DNA of 64,000 nucleotides from Amycolatopsis sp. FDAARGOS 1241 (GCF_016889705.1 NZ_CP069526.1:8522001-8586000), one strand, 5' to 3'; positions 19,212-29,101 are shown, counted from the stretch's first letter. The notes: generated by a model from the sequence alone, not told the origin. Made by a program: numbers and translations.

Positions 19212-19838
19212 ATGGCCACCAACTGGATCTGGTACGTCATCGTCGCGGTCGTCGCGATCGGCTACGCCTACTGGCGCTGGCACGGTTACCAGGCCCGCCG
19301 CTCGGCCATCCGGAAATTCGCGGCCGACCGCGGCTGGACCTACACCGAACACGAGCCAGCCCTGCTGAGCCGCTGCCACGGCCGCCCCTTCGGCGGCTAC
19401 GGCGAGCGCCGCCGCGCCTGGCACGCCGTCACCGGCCGCCGGCACAACCTCGACGTGCTCTCCTTCGAATACAGCGAGGTCGTCGGCAACCTGGGCCGCG
19501 CGCGCCGGTTCTGGCAGCAGTTCACCGGCGTCCGCCTGCCCTTCCCCTCGCACGAGCTCTTCGCCGTCCGGCGCCACAACTTCAGCCACCTCGCGCGCGG
19601 CCTGGGCTTCCTCCACGCCGACACCCCCGACGACACCTTCGACCAGGACTGGTTCACCTCCGGCTCGTTCACCCCGGAGCTGAAGCAGTGGGTCCAGCAG
19701 CACCGCCGCCCGTTCCGCGTGGCCGCCGGCGTGCTCGAAACCTGGGAGCACGGCCGCTTCCTGCCCGAGCGCGTGGAGCCGGCTGTCGCGGATCTGGCCG
19801 AGCTGGTGCCGCTGGTCAACGCCGTCGCGGGCCGGTGA
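19212..19838 (+). CDS. Membrane-anchored protein of unknown function
   Basis: The 208-residue protein has one N-terminal membrane helix (about 4-24, WIWYVIVAVVAIGYAYWRW) followed by a cytoplasmic domain starting RKFAADRGWTYTEHEPALL, a pattern seen in many actinobacterial uncharacterised proteins. No catalytic motif is visible. ATG at 19212 is chosen because the membrane helix follows at once. It is convergent with the molybdopterin oxidoreductase. Confidence 0.72.
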   Translation: MATNWIWYVIVAVVAIGYAYWRWHGYQARRSAIRKFAADRGWTYTEHEPALLSRCHGRPFGGYGERRRAWHAVTGRRHNLDVLSFEYSEVVGNLGRARRFWQQFTGVRLPFPSHELFAVRRHNFSHLARGLGFLHADTPDDTFDQDWFTSGSFTPELKQWVQQHRRPFRVAAGVLETWEHGRFLPERVEPAVADLAELVPLVNAVAGR

Positions 19839-19860
19839 CGGCGTTCACCGGCGGCCCGGC

Positions 19861-21420
19861 TCAGCTCGCGTTGACCACCACTGAATGCCACCCCGAAGCG
19901 CCGTTCGGCACCGGTTCCGCAGCCTCTTCCGTCTGGGTGTAGCCCGACTGGTCCGTGGCCCGCACGGTCACGGTGTGGCTGCCCGCCGAGATGGGCAGCT
20001 GCGTCCACCACATGCGCCACGTGTCCTTGTTCACCTCGGTCGACAGCACCGCCGGCTGCCACGAACCCTGGTCGACGCGGACCTCCACTTTGGCAATGCC
20101 GATGTGCTGTGCCCACGCGGTGCCGGCGACCCGCAGCTTGCCCCCGGTGGCCGTGGCGGTGTCGATCCGGGATTCGGTTTTGATGGGCGCCTGTTCGGCC
20201 CAGCCACGCTGGAGCCAGTAGGACTGGCGGGCGTCCCAGCGGGCGAATTCGAGGTCCGTGACCCACTTGGTCGCCGACACGTAGCCGTAGAGGCCCGGGA
20301 TGACGATGCGCGCGGGGAAACCGTGTTCGACGGGCAGGGGCTCGCCGTTCATGCCGATCGCCAGCATGGCGCCGCGGGCCGGGTCCAGTGCCACCGACGC
20401 CGGGGTGCTGCAGGTGAAGCCGTCGACGCTGGTGGCGTACATCTGTTCCGCGGCCGGCTGCACGCCGGCGGCGTCGAGCAGGTCCACGAGGTCGACGCCG
20501 ATGAACTTGGCCGTGGAGATCAGGTCGCCGCCGACTTCGTTGGAAACGCAGGTCAGCGTGACCTCGCGCTCGACGAGGGGGCGCGAGCGGATGTCGGCGT
20601 ACGAGAAGGACACCTCGCGGTCGACCATGCCGTGGATCTTCAGGCTCCAGTCGTCCGTGCGCACCTGTGGCACCACGAACGCCGTGTCGATGCGGTAGAA
20701 GTCCGCGTTCGGCGTGATGAACGGCGGTGAACCCAGCTTCTGGAAGTCGGCGTCCGGCGGCAGTGGCGGGGCCTTGCGGGCGGCCACCAGCGGACCGACG
20801 GCCGCGCGCGACTGGTCGGCGCTGCCGGTGCTCGAAATGGCCTGGCCGGCAACGGCGGCGACCCCCGCGCCGGCGGCCACGCCCAGCCCGCGCGTCAGGA
20901 CCTGCCGGCGCGTCGGGCCGTCCGCCGGGCCGACGGGGGGTGCCGGTAGCGCGTAGTGGTGCAGCCACGTGAACACCAGCACCGAAGCCACCAGGGCGAC
21001 CACCGGCGCCAGCAGTGCGAGCTGCCCGACGTCGGTGCGCTGGTAGACCGCCGCGACGCCCGCGATGCCGAGCACGACCACGACGATCTGCCCGCCGCGT
21101 GGCGTCCGCCGCGAGACGGCGCCGGCCAGCACCGCGAACAGCACCAGCACCACCGCCAAACCGACCTTCAGCACGGTCTTGTCCGCCGTGCCCAGCGTCT
21201 GCTCCGCCCACACGACCACGGCGTGCGGGCTGTGCGCGATCACGAAGTCGGCGACGGCCACGAACGGCGACGCGTTGTAACCGACGAAGCCGGCGATGAG
21301 ATGCCCCACGCCCAATGCGGTGACCAGGGCGGCCAGCCCGATCAGCGACGCCACGGGCAACGACAACCGCCGCGGCTCCGGGGGCTTGACGACCGGAGGG
21401 GCTTCCTTCAACGCGCTCAC
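19861..21420 (-). CDS. Membrane-anchored molybdopterin-dependent oxidoreductase (sulfite oxidase family)
   Basis: The 519-residue protein begins with four or five membrane helices (about 20-155), then a twin-arginine-like RRQVLTRG segment (171-178) with a hydrophobic stretch, then a sulfite-oxidase-type Mo domain. C291 in LTCVSNEVGG is the predicted Mo ligand; WSLKIHGMVDRE and GFPARIVIPGLYGY are family landmarks. A C-terminal Mo-co dimerisation domain (about 410-519) is present. The enzyme should face outside the cell. The substrate (sulfite, methionine sulfoxide or other) cannot be read from the sequence. Confidence 0.87.
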   Translation of the reverse strand: MSALKEAPPVVKPPEPRRLSLPVASLIGLAALVTALGVGHLIAGFVGYNASPFVAVADFVIAHSPHAVVVWAEQTLGTADKTVLKVGLAVVLVLFAVLAGAVSRRTPRGGQIVVVVLGIAGVAAVYQRTDVGQLALLAPVVALVASVLVFTWLHHYALPAPPVGPADGPTRRQVLTRGLGVAAGAGVAAVAGQAISSTGSADQSRAAVGPLVAARKAPPLPPDADFQKLGSPPFITPNADFYRIDTAFVVPQVRTDDWSLKIHGMVDREVSFSYADIRSRPLVEREVTLTCVSNEVGGDLISTAKFIGVDLVDLLDAAGVQPAAEQMYATSVDGFTCSTPASVALDPARGAMLAIGMNGEPLPVEHGFPARIVIPGLYGYVSATKWVTDLEFARWDARQSYWLQRGWAEQAPIKTESRIDTATATGGKLRVAGTAWAQHIGIAKVEVRVDQGSWQPAVLSTEVNKDTWRMWWTQLPISAGSHTVTVRATDQSGYTQTEEAAEPVPNGASGWHSVVVNAS

Positions 21421-21490
21421 CCCACCATCTTCGGCGGGTCTGGCCCCCGAAACAGCCGGGAACCCTTACGGCTTGCTTACCGACCCGGGA

Positions 21491-21727
21491 TCAATCCGAC
21501 AGGGCGCGCCGGAACCGGTCTTCCTCCACCCGCCAGTACCCGTGTTCCGCGCCGTCGATGAGGATCACCGGCACCTGCTCGCCCCACTCGGCCCGCCACT
21601 CGGGGTCGCTGTCGACGTCCGCGACCTCCCACGCCACGTCGAGCTCACCGCAGATCCGCGCGACGTCGGCCTCGGCCACCTCACAGAGGTGGCAGCCGGC
21701 GCGGCTCATCACCGTCACCTTGTGCAC
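21491..21727 (-). CDS. Glutaredoxin-like protein
   Basis: The 78-residue protein has a thioredoxin fold with CHLC (residues 12-15) after VTVMSRAG and the cis-Pro segment EQVPVILIDG. It corresponds to Rv0508 of M. tuberculosis, near hemA. In mycothiol-containing bacteria such proteins may act on mixed disulfides. The adjacent ligase stop lies 16 bases upstream, so the two are probably co-transcribed. Confidence 0.87.
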   Translation of the reverse strand: MHKVTVMSRAGCHLCEVAEADVARICGELDVAWEVADVDSDPEWRAEWGEQVPVILIDGAEHGYWRVEEDRFRRALSD

Positions 21728-21743
21728 AGCGGAATTCTAGGGC

Positions 21744-23267
21744 TCAGCGCAGCTTCAACCGCCGCAGCTTGCCCGTCGCCGAGTGCGGCAGCGTCTCCGC
21801 GAACTCCACGAGGTGCGGCACCTTGTACCCGGCCAGCCGCGCGGCGCACTGCTCGGTCACCTGCTGCTCCGACAGCGCCGCGCCTTCGGCCGGCACCACC
21901 ACCGCCTTCACGGCCTCGCCGCTGCGTTCGTCGACCACCCCGACCACGGCGACCTCCGCCACGCCCTCGAGCTGCGAGATCACGTCCTCGACCTCGTGCG
22001 GGTAGACGTTGAAGCCGTTGACGATGATCAGGTCGTTCGCGCGGTCGACGAGGTGCAGGTCGCCGTCGGAGTCGAGGTAGCCGACGTCGCCGGTGCGGAA
22101 CCAGCCCTCGGCGTCGGGTCCGTGGGACCCGTCGGGCCAATAGCCGGAGAACAGGTTCGCGCCCCGGATCGACACGAGCCCGGTGTCGCCGCCGGACTCG
22201 AAGACGTCGTCGACGTCGTCCGGGTCGAGCGGCACGTCCTCGGCCCCGCCGTCGCTGTCCACCAGCCGCAGCTCGATCCCCGGCAGCGGCCGTCCGACGG
22301 AGCCGGGCTTCGGGTACCCCGTGACCAGCGTCGACGTGACCACGGGCGCGCACTCGGTGAGGCCGTAACCCTCGTAGACGTCGTGGCCGGTGGCTTCGCG
22401 GATCGCGGCGAGCACGCGCGGGTGCAGCGGCGCGGCACCCGACGTCATCATCCGCACGGTCGCGAGCCCGCGCGCCAGCTCCTCGGCGCCGAGCGCGGCG
22501 AACTCCGTGTACATCGTGGGTACGCCCGCGATCGACGTCACGCGGTGCTCGGCGCAGTCGGCCAGGGTCCGCGCGGGCTCGAAGCGCTCCGAGAGCACCA
22601 TCGAAGCCCCGGCCGACGTGGCGTGCAGCAATCCGGGGCCCAGGCCGTAGACGTGGAAGAGCGGGATGGTCACGAGCACGCGGTCGTCGTGCCCGAGCAC
22701 CCCCTCGACGCCGCTGAGCTGCTCGAGGTTCGCCAGCAGCGCCCGGTGCGACAGCATCACCCCGCGCGGCGGCCCGGTGGTGCCGGACGTGTACGAGATC
22801 ACCGCGATGTCTTCGCCCGCGCGGCCGAGGTCCACGGGCTCGCCGCCGGCGGTGCCGCGCGGCGGCAGGCCGGTCACGCCTTCGGGCAGCTCGGTGCCGG
22901 CCAGGTCGGCACGCTGGACGACGAACCGCGCTTCGCAGTGCTCCAGCAGGTGGTTCAGCTCCGGTGCGGGTGCCTGCGGCGACAGCGGCACGGCGATCGC
23001 CCCGGCGCGCAGCACGCCGTACAACGCCACGGCGAAGTCGGCCGACGTCGGCAGCCGGAGCACGACCCGGTCCCCCGTCTCGACGCCGGACTCGCACAGC
23101 AGCCGCGCGTGCGCGTGGGCCGCTTCGTCGAGCTCCCGCCAGGTGAGCGTCGCTCCCGTGCCGGTCTCGGTGATGGCGGTTTCGTCCGCCCACCTGTCCG
23201 CCGCTCCGGTCAGCAGCTGCGCGACACCCTCCACCGGGCCCCCTTTCCTGCCGTTGCCCTTCGTCAT
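21744..23267 (-). CDS. AMP-forming acyl-CoA synthetase / ligase
   Basis: The 507-residue ANL-superfamily enzyme shows the P-loop ISYTSGTTGPPRGVMLSH, YEGYGLTE (A5), GWFRTGDVGYLD and the catalytic lysine in GKLRRLKL near the C-terminus. It activates a carboxylic acid as an acyl-AMP for CoA transfer; the substrate is unknown. ATG at 23267 begins MTKGNGRKGG. It is divergent from the bldN-like locus. Confidence 0.88.
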   Translation of the reverse strand: MTKGNGRKGGPVEGVAQLLTGAADRWADETAITETGTGATLTWRELDEAAHAHARLLCESGVETGDRVVLRLPTSADFAVALYGVLRAGAIAVPLSPQAPAPELNHLLEHCEARFVVQRADLAGTELPEGVTGLPPRGTAGGEPVDLGRAGEDIAVISYTSGTTGPPRGVMLSHRALLANLEQLSGVEGVLGHDDRVLVTIPLFHVYGLGPGLLHATSAGASMVLSERFEPARTLADCAEHRVTSIAGVPTMYTEFAALGAEELARGLATVRMMTSGAAPLHPRVLAAIREATGHDVYEGYGLTECAPVVTSTLVTGYPKPGSVGRPLPGIELRLVDSDGGAEDVPLDPDDVDDVFESGGDTGLVSIRGANLFSGYWPDGSHGPDAEGWFRTGDVGYLDSDGDLHLVDRANDLIIVNGFNVYPHEVEDVISQLEGVAEVAVVGVVDERSGEAVKAVVVPAEGAALSEQQVTEQCAARLAGYKVPHLVEFAETLPHSATGKLRRLKLR

Positions 23268-23414
23268 TTTGTCACCCGGCACGGGGACACCGCGCGATCG
23301 TCGCACCTCCGCTACCCCAGGACCTCTACCTACTTCGCGGTAACAACACGTATGCTGCACTGCGTCGCCGGGTGGCGTTGATCACTACCGGGTGACCGGA
23401 GACAAGGAGTCACT

Positions 23415-23552
23415 GTGCCGAACCTGGGCTGCGCCGTCGTTGTCGTGGACAACGCAGTGCGGCCCGCTCCTGCTCTCCCGAGGACCCGGAGCACCGCTCA
23501 CGCCGGAGACCGCCCGTGCGGCCCCGCGACCGCAGGAGGTGCCGTCCGGTGA
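23415..23552 (+). CDS. Possible 45-codon leader ORF coupled to bldN
   Basis: GTG at 23415 is preceded by AAGGAG at good spacing. The frame runs 45 codons to a TGA that overlaps the bldN GTG by 4 bases (GTGA). The peptide (VPNLGCAVVVVDNAV...) has no known match. In this GC-rich DNA open frames are common, so the case rests on the ribosome site and the overlap. It may be a leader peptide or a shadow. Confidence 0.4.
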   Translation: MPNLGCAVVVVDNAVRPAPALPRTRSTAHAGDRPCGPATAGGAVR

Positions 23553-24253
23553 CGCTCCCGACCGCCGCGAACCGCGGCCCCGTCGTCATGTTCGCCGAAC
23601 GCGCGTTCGGCAGGGCCGCCGCCGTCCCGTTGACCCGCGCGCCGGGCACGCCGCACGTCCCGGACACCGCCGAAGCCGCGAAGGCCGAGGCGTGGGACCT
23701 CGTGCGCGCCGCGCAGGAGGGCGACTCCTCTGCGTTCGGCAGCCTGTACGACCGGTACGTCGACGTCGTCTACCGCTACGCACTGTTCCGGCTCGGCGAC
23801 CGCGACCTCGCGGAAGACGTCACGAGCGAGACGTTCCTGCGCGCCTTGCGCCGGATCACGTCGGTGAGCTACCAGGGCCGCGACGTCGGCGCGTGGTTCG
23901 TCACGATCGCCCGCAACCTGATCCTCGACCACGTGAAGTCCAGCCGGTACCGCCTGGAGGTCGTGACCGACGAGGTCGCGGAACCGGGTGCGCCCCCGGT
24001 CTCGCCCGTCGGCCCCGCGGCACAGGCGGGGCCCGAGCAGCAGGCCATCGCCGGCGCGACCCGCACGGAGCTGCTGCGTTGCGTCGCCGAACTCGGCGAG
24101 GACCAGCGCGAGTGCATCGTGCTGCGGTTCCTTCAGGGCCTGTCGGTCGCCGAGACGGCGCGGGTGATGAACCGCAACGAGGGCGCGATCAAGGCGCTGC
24201 AGCACCGCGCTGTCCGCCGGTTGGCCCAGCTGCTGCCCACCGGGTTGCGCTGA
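23549..24253 (+). CDS. bldN: ECF sigma factor, BldN family
   Basis: The 234-residue protein has sigma region 2 (about 55-120; AFGSLYDRYVDVVYRYALFRLGD, DVTSETFLRALRRI, QGRDVGAWFVTIARNLILDH) and region 4 (about 170-230; GEDQRECIVLRFLQGLSVAETA, RNEGAIKALQHRAVRRLAQLLP). These match Streptomyces BldN from memory, a developmental sigma factor. GTG at 23549 follows CAGGAGGT at 8 bases. About 50 N-terminal residues precede region 2, comparable to the BldN pro-sequence. The next gene encodes its probable membrane anti-sigma factor. Confidence 0.87.
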   Translation: MTLPTAANRGPVVMFAERAFGRAAAVPLTRAPGTPHVPDTAEAAKAEAWDLVRAAQEGDSSAFGSLYDRYVDVVYRYALFRLGDRDLAEDVTSETFLRALRRITSVSYQGRDVGAWFVTIARNLILDHVKSSRYRLEVVTDEVAEPGAPPVSPVGPAAQAGPEQQAIAGATRTELLRCVAELGEDQRECIVLRFLQGLSVAETARVMNRNEGAIKALQHRAVRRLAQLLPTGLR

Positions 24254-24354
24254 CTTTTTTCACGTCCCGGCGCAACCGTAACTTCTGCCCGTTCTTAATC
24301 GTTTCTCCACGAGACCGGCGGTCAGGGCCGGCGTGGTGGAGACGGAGCAGCACC

Positions 24355-25443
24355 GTGGGCGTGCCCGGGTGGTTTTCGCGTGAGCGAACCGAGAGCGAGC
24401 GGTTCGACCGCGCCCTCGATCCCTCGCCCGTGCGGCGCGACGGTGAGTTCGCCGACGAGCTGGCCGTGGTGGCCGCCCTGCGCTCCCTGGGCGAAGCGGG
24501 CTCGCCGGACGCGGAGACGCGCGAGCGCATCCGGGCGGAAATCGAGGACCGGCTGGGCGAACCCATCGCGCGGCGGCGGTGGAGGCCGAAGATGGCCGAC
24601 CTTGTGGCCGCCGGCATCGCGCTCGTGCTGGGCCTGGTGGGGCTGACGCTGCTGCTCTCGCGGGGAGCTGTGCCGGGCGAAGCGTTGTACAGCGTGAAGC
24701 GCGCGGGCGAGGAAACGGCGCTGGGCCTGACGTTCGGCGCCGAGGCCAAGGCGCGCAAGCACCTCGAATTCGCGGGGAACCGCGTGAGCGAACTGGGGAC
24801 CATGACGGACGCGTCGCCGGCCGCGTACCGGACCGCGCTCACCGACTTCGGCAGCGACGTCCGGGCCGGCGTGACGACGTTGACAACGTTGGCGACGGGC
24901 GGCAACGGGCGCTCACCGCTGGCGGAACTGGCGACCTGGACGCGGCAGCAGGAGCAGCTGCTGGCGACCGAACAGGCACGGATCCCCCCGGCGGCACGCG
25001 CCGATCTGACGAGCGCCCGTGGCCTGCTCACGCGGGTGCAGCAGCGCACGACGGCGCTCGTGTCGCGGCTGAACTGCTACGAGATCACCACGGGCGGCTC
25101 CGACGAGCTGGGCGTGATCCCGGCGCGCGGCGCCTGCACGCAGCAGCCCGCGCAGCCCGGCGGCCCGGCGCCGGCGAGCCCCGCGCCCGCGACGCCCGTC
25201 CCGGCCGCACCCGGTGCGCCGGTGACCGAGCCGTCGGCACCGTCGTCGGACCTGGCCGTGTCCAGCACACCGGCGGCGGGGTCGCCGACGCCGGCCCCCG
25301 GCGTGTCGACGACCCCGCCGGTGTTCCCGCCGCCGATCACCGCGCCGACGAGCCCGCGCCTGCCGACACCGACGAGCCCGCCACCGCCGTTGATCTCCGT
25401 CCCGCCGCTGCTACCGGGGCTGCCGCCGATCGTCATCGGGTGA
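24355..25443 (+). CDS. DUF5667-type membrane protein, probable RsbN-like anti-sigma factor
   Basis: The 362-residue protein has a cytoplasmic N-terminus (1-80), one membrane helix (about 82-102, LVAAGIALVLGLVGLTLLL), an extracytoplasmic helical DUF5667-like region (about 105-240; PGEALYSVKRAGEETALGLT) and a Pro/Ala/Thr-rich tail to the end. This matches the layout of RsbN, the anti-sigma of BldN, encoded next to bldN in Streptomyces. GTG at 24355 follows a GGAGACGGAG site. Binding of the adjacent sigma factor by the N-terminus is inference from position and topology. Confidence 0.78.
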   Translation: MGVPGWFSRERTESERFDRALDPSPVRRDGEFADELAVVAALRSLGEAGSPDAETRERIRAEIEDRLGEPIARRRWRPKMADLVAAGIALVLGLVGLTLLLSRGAVPGEALYSVKRAGEETALGLTFGAEAKARKHLEFAGNRVSELGTMTDASPAAYRTALTDFGSDVRAGVTTLTTLATGGNGRSPLAELATWTRQQEQLLATEQARIPPAARADLTSARGLLTRVQQRTTALVSRLNCYEITTGGSDELGVIPARGACTQQPAQPGGPAPASPAPATPVPAAPGAPVTEPSAPSSDLAVSSTPAAGSPTPAPGVSTTPPVFPPPITAPTSPRLPTPTSPPPPLISVPPLLPGLPPIVIG

Positions 25444-25579
25444 TCACCCGGACGGCATCAACCCCTGATCGAGGGCCTCGCCACACCTCCAACGAGTGAG
25501 TCGGGCGGTCGCTACGCTGTCCGTCAGGACCCGGTCGTACCCGGCCGCGGGGACGTGCCCGAACGTGGAGGCGGTGTGC

Positions 25580-26470
25580 GTGTCAGCTTGGCGTGGCAAG
25601 GATAAGAGTCAGGAGCTCGAACGGCTCGCCACGCTCGCGGGCGAGGCGTCGGCCGAAGCTGCCGCGACCACCGCCAACGAGCCGGCCGTCCCGCCGGCGC
25701 CGCCGGACCTGACCGCGGCCGCGTTCTTCGACGTGGACAACACGATGATGATGGGCGCGTCGATCTTCTACTTCGCGCGCGGACTCGCGGCGCGCAAGTT
25801 CTTCACGTCCGCCGACCTCGCCGGTTTCGTGTGGCAGCAGGTGAAGTTCCGCATCGGCGGGCGCGAGAACAAGGAGGACATCAAGTCCCACCGCGAACGC
25901 GCACTGTCCTTTGTGGCCGGTCGGACCGTCGAAGAGCTCACGAGCATCAGCGAGGAGATCTACGACGAGCTCATGGCCGACAAGATCTGGTCCGGCACGC
26001 GGGCGCTGGCGCAGATGCACCTCGACGCCGGCCAGCGCGTGTGGCTCGTCACCGCCACCCCCATCGAGCTGGCGGGGATCATCTCCCGCCGGCTGGGTTT
26101 GACGGGCGCGCTGGGCACTGTCGCGGAGACGGAGGACGGCGTTTACACGGGCCGCCTCGTCGGCGACCTGCTGCACGGCCGCGCGAAGGCCCACGCGGTG
26201 CGCGCGCTGGCCTCGCGCGAAGGGCTGAACCTCAAGCGCTGCACGGCTTACTCGGACTCGCAGAACGACGTGCCCATGCTGTCGGCCGTGGGCACCGCCG
26301 TGGCCGTCAACCCGGACAGCGGCCTGCGCGACGTGGCCCGCGCCCGCGGCTGGGAGATCCGCGACTTCCGCACGGGCCGCAAGGCCGCGAAGATCGGTGT
26401 GCCGTCCGTCCTCGGCGCGGGCGCTGTGGCCGGCGCCGTCGCGGCCGGGATGGCCTACCGGCGGCGTTAA
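25580..26470 (+). CDS. HAD-IB family phosphatase (SerB-like)
   Basis: The 296-residue protein has HAD motif [12 protein letters not shown] (nucleophile Asp), motif II VTATP, and motif III/IV K plus [12 protein letters not shown]. The C-terminus carries a hydrophobic helix (about 272-292) followed by YRRR, suggesting membrane association. It corresponds to Rv0505c (SerB1) in mycobacteria. In that position it may dephosphorylate phosphoserine or lyso-lipid precursors. GTG at 25580 fits the GGAGG site; earlier GTGs are possible. It is convergent with the acyltransferase gene, overlapping 4 bases. Confidence 0.82.
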   Translation: MSAWRGKDKSQELERLATLAGEASAEAAATTANEPAVPPAPPDLTAAAFFDVDNTMMMGASIFYFARGLAARKFFTSADLAGFVWQQVKFRIGGRENKEDIKSHRERALSFVAGRTVEELTSISEEIYDELMADKIWSGTRALAQMHLDAGQRVWLVTATPIELAGIISRRLGLTGALGTVAETEDGVYTGRLVGDLLHGRAKAHAVRALASREGLNLKRCTAYSDSQNDVPMLSAVGTAVAVNPDSGLRDVARARGWEIRDFRTGRKAAKIGVPSVLGAGAVAGAVAAGMAYRRR

Positions 26471-27480
26471 CCCCGGAACACGTTCTTGCGCCGCGCCAAC
26501 CGGCGGTACAGCGTGTGCTGGATCGACTCCCGGACCTGATCGGTCACCGTGAAGACCAGCATCGGGTCGTCGACGGCGTCCGGGGTGTACTCGTCGGTGC
26601 GGACGGGCTCGCCGAACTCGATGGTCCACTTCGTGGGGAGCGGAACGGCGCCCAGCGGGCCCAGGAGCGGGAAGAACGGCGTGACGGGGAAGTACGGCAG
26701 GCCCAGCACGCGCGCGAGCAGCGGGATGTCGCCGATCTTCGGGTAGGTCTCTTCGGCGCCGACCACGGAGACGGGGATGATCGGCACGCCCGCGCGCATC
26801 GCGGTGGACACGAACCCACCGCGGCCGAAGCGTTGCAGCTTGTAGCGCGAGGAGAACGGCTTGCCGATGCCCTTGAACCCTTCGGGCCACACCCCGACGA
26901 GGTCACCTCCCGCCAGGAGCCGTTCGGCGTCCGCCGCGCAGGCCAGTGTCTGGCCCGACTTGCGCGCGAACGAGCCGACCAGCGGCAGCTTGAACACGAG
27001 GTCCGCGCCGAGCCCGCGCAGGTGCCGCCCGCCCGTCTCGTCGTGGACGGCGACGGCGGTCATCAGCGCGTCGAGCGGCAGCGTGCCCGAGTGGTTCGAG
27101 ACGAGCAGCGCGCCGCCGGCCGTCGGCAGGTTCTCGACGCCGAAGGTCTCGACGCGGAACCACTTCTCGTACAGCGCGCGCAGCGGCGGCAGCACGAGGG
27201 TCTCCGTGAGCTCGGCGTCGAAGCCGAACTCGTCGACGGTGTAGTCGCCCGTGAGGCGGTGGCGCAGGAACGTCAGCGCGGACCGCACCGGCTCCGGCAG
27301 CACTTCCGGCGACGACGGCTGTGATACCGGGGACACCGGGGGCTCGGCGGCCGGGAACGCCACCACCGGTGCGTCCCCCTCCCGCGAGGGGGCGGGCTGC
27401 GTAGCAGAACCCCGCCCGTGCAAGGGAATCACCTGGGCCTCGATCACGCTGTGCGCCTCACTTCCCGTCACGGGGCTCAC
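26467..27480 (-). CDS. 1-acyl-sn-glycerol-3-phosphate acyltransferase-like protein
   Basis: The 337-residue protein has a disordered N-terminus (1-60) and a PlsC-type acyltransferase domain: [11 protein letters not shown] (variant HX4D), [11 protein letters not shown] (EG motif) and [10 protein letters not shown]. It corresponds to Rv0502 of M. tuberculosis. It should transfer an acyl chain to a lysophospholipid or polyprenyl acceptor at the membrane. The start overlaps the epimerase stop by 4 bases; the 3' end overlaps the HAD gene by 4. Confidence 0.86.
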   Translation of the reverse strand: MSPVTGSEAHSVIEAQVIPLHGRGSATQPAPSREGDAPVVAFPAAEPPVSPVSQPSSPEVLPEPVRSALTFLRHRLTGDYTVDEFGFDAELTETLVLPPLRALYEKWFRVETFGVENLPTAGGALLVSNHSGTLPLDALMTAVAVHDETGGRHLRGLGADLVFKLPLVGSFARKSGQTLACAADAERLLAGGDLVGVWPEGFKGIGKPFSSRYKLQRFGRGGFVSTAMRAGVPIIPVSVVGAEETYPKIGDIPLLARVLGLPYFPVTPFFPLLGPLGAVPLPTKWTIEFGEPVRTDEYTPDAVDDPMLVFTVTDQVRESIQHTLYRRLARRKNVFRG

Positions 27481-28523
27481 CGGCCTGCCTGCCCGGTCGC
27501 GGCGGCCACCAGCACCTTGCCGGCGAGCGAAGCCAGCCGGGCGCCGTCGAACACCGGGCGCAGGCCGCGGCCCGCGATGTAGTCGTCGAACGCCTCACGC
27601 GTGGTGAAGCGCGGCTGGTAACCGAACTCCTTCTTGAGCTTCGTGGTGTCCACGACCCGCCCGAAGTTCAGCAGCCGGACCTGGTCGGCGGAGAAGTCGA
27701 CCACGCGCGCGCCCCGCAGCACCTTGCCCACCGACGGAACCACGGCGCTCGGCATCGGCAGCCCGAGGCGGCCCGCCCGGCGGATCGCCTGCGACAGCGT
27801 CAGCACACCCTCCGAAGCCACGTTGAACACTCCTGGCTTGTCGTGGAGCGTCGCCTGTTCCAGCACTGCCAGCGCGTCGGCCGCGTGCAGCAGCTGCAGC
27901 CGCGCGTCGTAACCGAAGACCGTCGGCACGACCGGCAGCGCGAAGTAGCGCGAAAGGACGGTGTCGACCTCGGGGCCGATGATGTTGGCGAAGCGCGCGA
28001 GTGTGACCGTGATGTCGGGCCGGCGCCGGGCCAGCCCGCGCACGTAGCCCTCGACCTCCACGGCGTCCTTCGCGTACCCGCTGGACGACGTGGGGATCAG
28101 CTCCGACTCCTCCGTGAACACCGCTTGCGACCGCGCCCCCGCGCCGTACACCGCGGCAGTGGACTTGACCACGAGCTTGCCCACCTTCGGCGAGCGCTGG
28201 CACGCCGCGAGCAGCCGCATGGTGCCGATGACGTTGAGCTCCTTGACGGCCGACCGCCGGCTCGGCCCGGCCGGGTGGGCCAGGCACGCCGCGTGCACGA
28301 CCGTGTCGACGCCGGCGCTGCTGATGACCTTCGCGATCAGCGGGTTGCGGATGTCGGCGCGGACGAACTCCGCGTGGCCCATCCGCTGCAGCACGTCCTT
28401 GGCCGGCGGGGCGGTGTCGACGCCGATCACGCGTTCGAAGGCGGAGTTGGTGCCGAGCCGCGCGAGCAGCTTCCCGCCCAGATCGCCGGCGACCCCGGTG
28501 ACGAGCACGATGTTCGACGGCAT
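27477..28523 (-). CDS. NAD-dependent epimerase/dehydratase (extended SDR)
   Basis: The 348-residue protein has the Rossmann motif VTGVAGDLGGKLL (8-20), a D at the end of strand 2 (GVDTAPP) and the SDR catalytic region VKSTAAVYG...SGYAKDAVE (S, Y and K in canonical spacing). It corresponds to Rv0501 (named galE2) in mycobacteria; the substrate is not known. It is coupled to the acyltransferase downstream, suggesting a shared envelope role. Confidence 0.86.
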   Translation of the reverse strand: MPSNIVLVTGVAGDLGGKLLARLGTNSAFERVIGVDTAPPAKDVLQRMGHAEFVRADIRNPLIAKVISSAGVDTVVHAACLAHPAGPSRRSAVKELNVIGTMRLLAACQRSPKVGKLVVKSTAAVYGAGARSQAVFTEESELIPTSSSGYAKDAVEVEGYVRGLARRRPDITVTLARFANIIGPEVDTVLSRYFALPVVPTVFGYDARLQLLHAADALAVLEQATLHDKPGVFNVASEGVLTLSQAIRRAGRLGLPMPSAVVPSVGKVLRGARVVDFSADQVRLLNFGRVVDTTKLKKEFGYQPRFTTREAFDDYIAGRGLRPVFDGARLASLAGKVLVAAATGQAGR

Positions 28524-28749
28524 GTGACTCCCTGGTGCGGCTGGCGGTGGAGAGGGGGTGGACGTTCACCCGAGGTGCGCGAAAGTGCCCGCCACGAACA
28601 GGCACTCGCCAAAGCATCGCGCTGACGCACCCGCCATGTTACTGGCGCCGAGGGGTGGCCTGACCAGGTCTTACTCGCTATTTACAGCTGGACGCCCGGA
28701 ATGCGGTGAAGGCCTCACTCAATCGGGGGAGGCGGCCCAGAACATGGAC

Positions 28750-28778
28750 GTGGCCCGTCCAGAGACTGGACGGGCCAC
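28750..28778 (-). terminator. Hairpin downstream of bS22
   Basis: GTGGCCCGTCCAG (28750-28762) pairs perfectly over 13 bp with 28766-28778 around a 3-base loop, 24 bases after the bS22 stop. There is no T-run, as is common for actinobacterial terminators. It separates bS22 from the epimerase operon. Confidence 0.72.
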
Positions 28779-28801
28779 GACGCTTCAGCCGCGAATCCGG
28801 C

Positions 28802-28903
28802 TCACTTACCGGCCTTGCGACGCTGCACTCGCGTGCGGCGAAGCAGCTTGCGGTGCTTCTTCTTGGACATGCGCTTGCGGCGCTTCTTGATCACGGAACC
28901 CAT
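28802..28903 (-). CDS. Ribosomal protein bS22 (AURKAIP1/COX24-like)
   Basis: The 33-residue protein is extremely basic: [33 protein letters not shown]. It matches the small-subunit protein bS22 found in mycobacterial ribosomes (Rv0500B). It is too short for usual ORF tracks. Its position between the HTH gene and the epimerase is the same as in M. tuberculosis. Confidence 0.95.
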   Translation of the reverse strand: MGSVIKKRRKRMSKKKHRKLLRRTRVQRRKAGK

Positions 28904-29101
28904 GGGCGCTCCTCAGTTCGTCGTCGGTCACGCTGCCCGGCGCAGCGTCCAACGGGTGGAGCGCACAGGCACGAGCGGTTTACCAGGTTACCCGCGTGCT
29001 GACGCGGACCGGTCGGCGGGCATGGGTGAGCGCATGCCCGGCGACCGCCCGGGCCGTGCCCCGCCGCCGCCCTCAACGGAGCGGCGCGCCGCACTGAGCT
29101 G

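Noticed and set aside
23392..24354. N-terminal extension of the RsbN-like gene frame across bldN
   Set aside because: It overlaps the sigma factor in another frame. GTG 24355 with its ribosome site is the better start.
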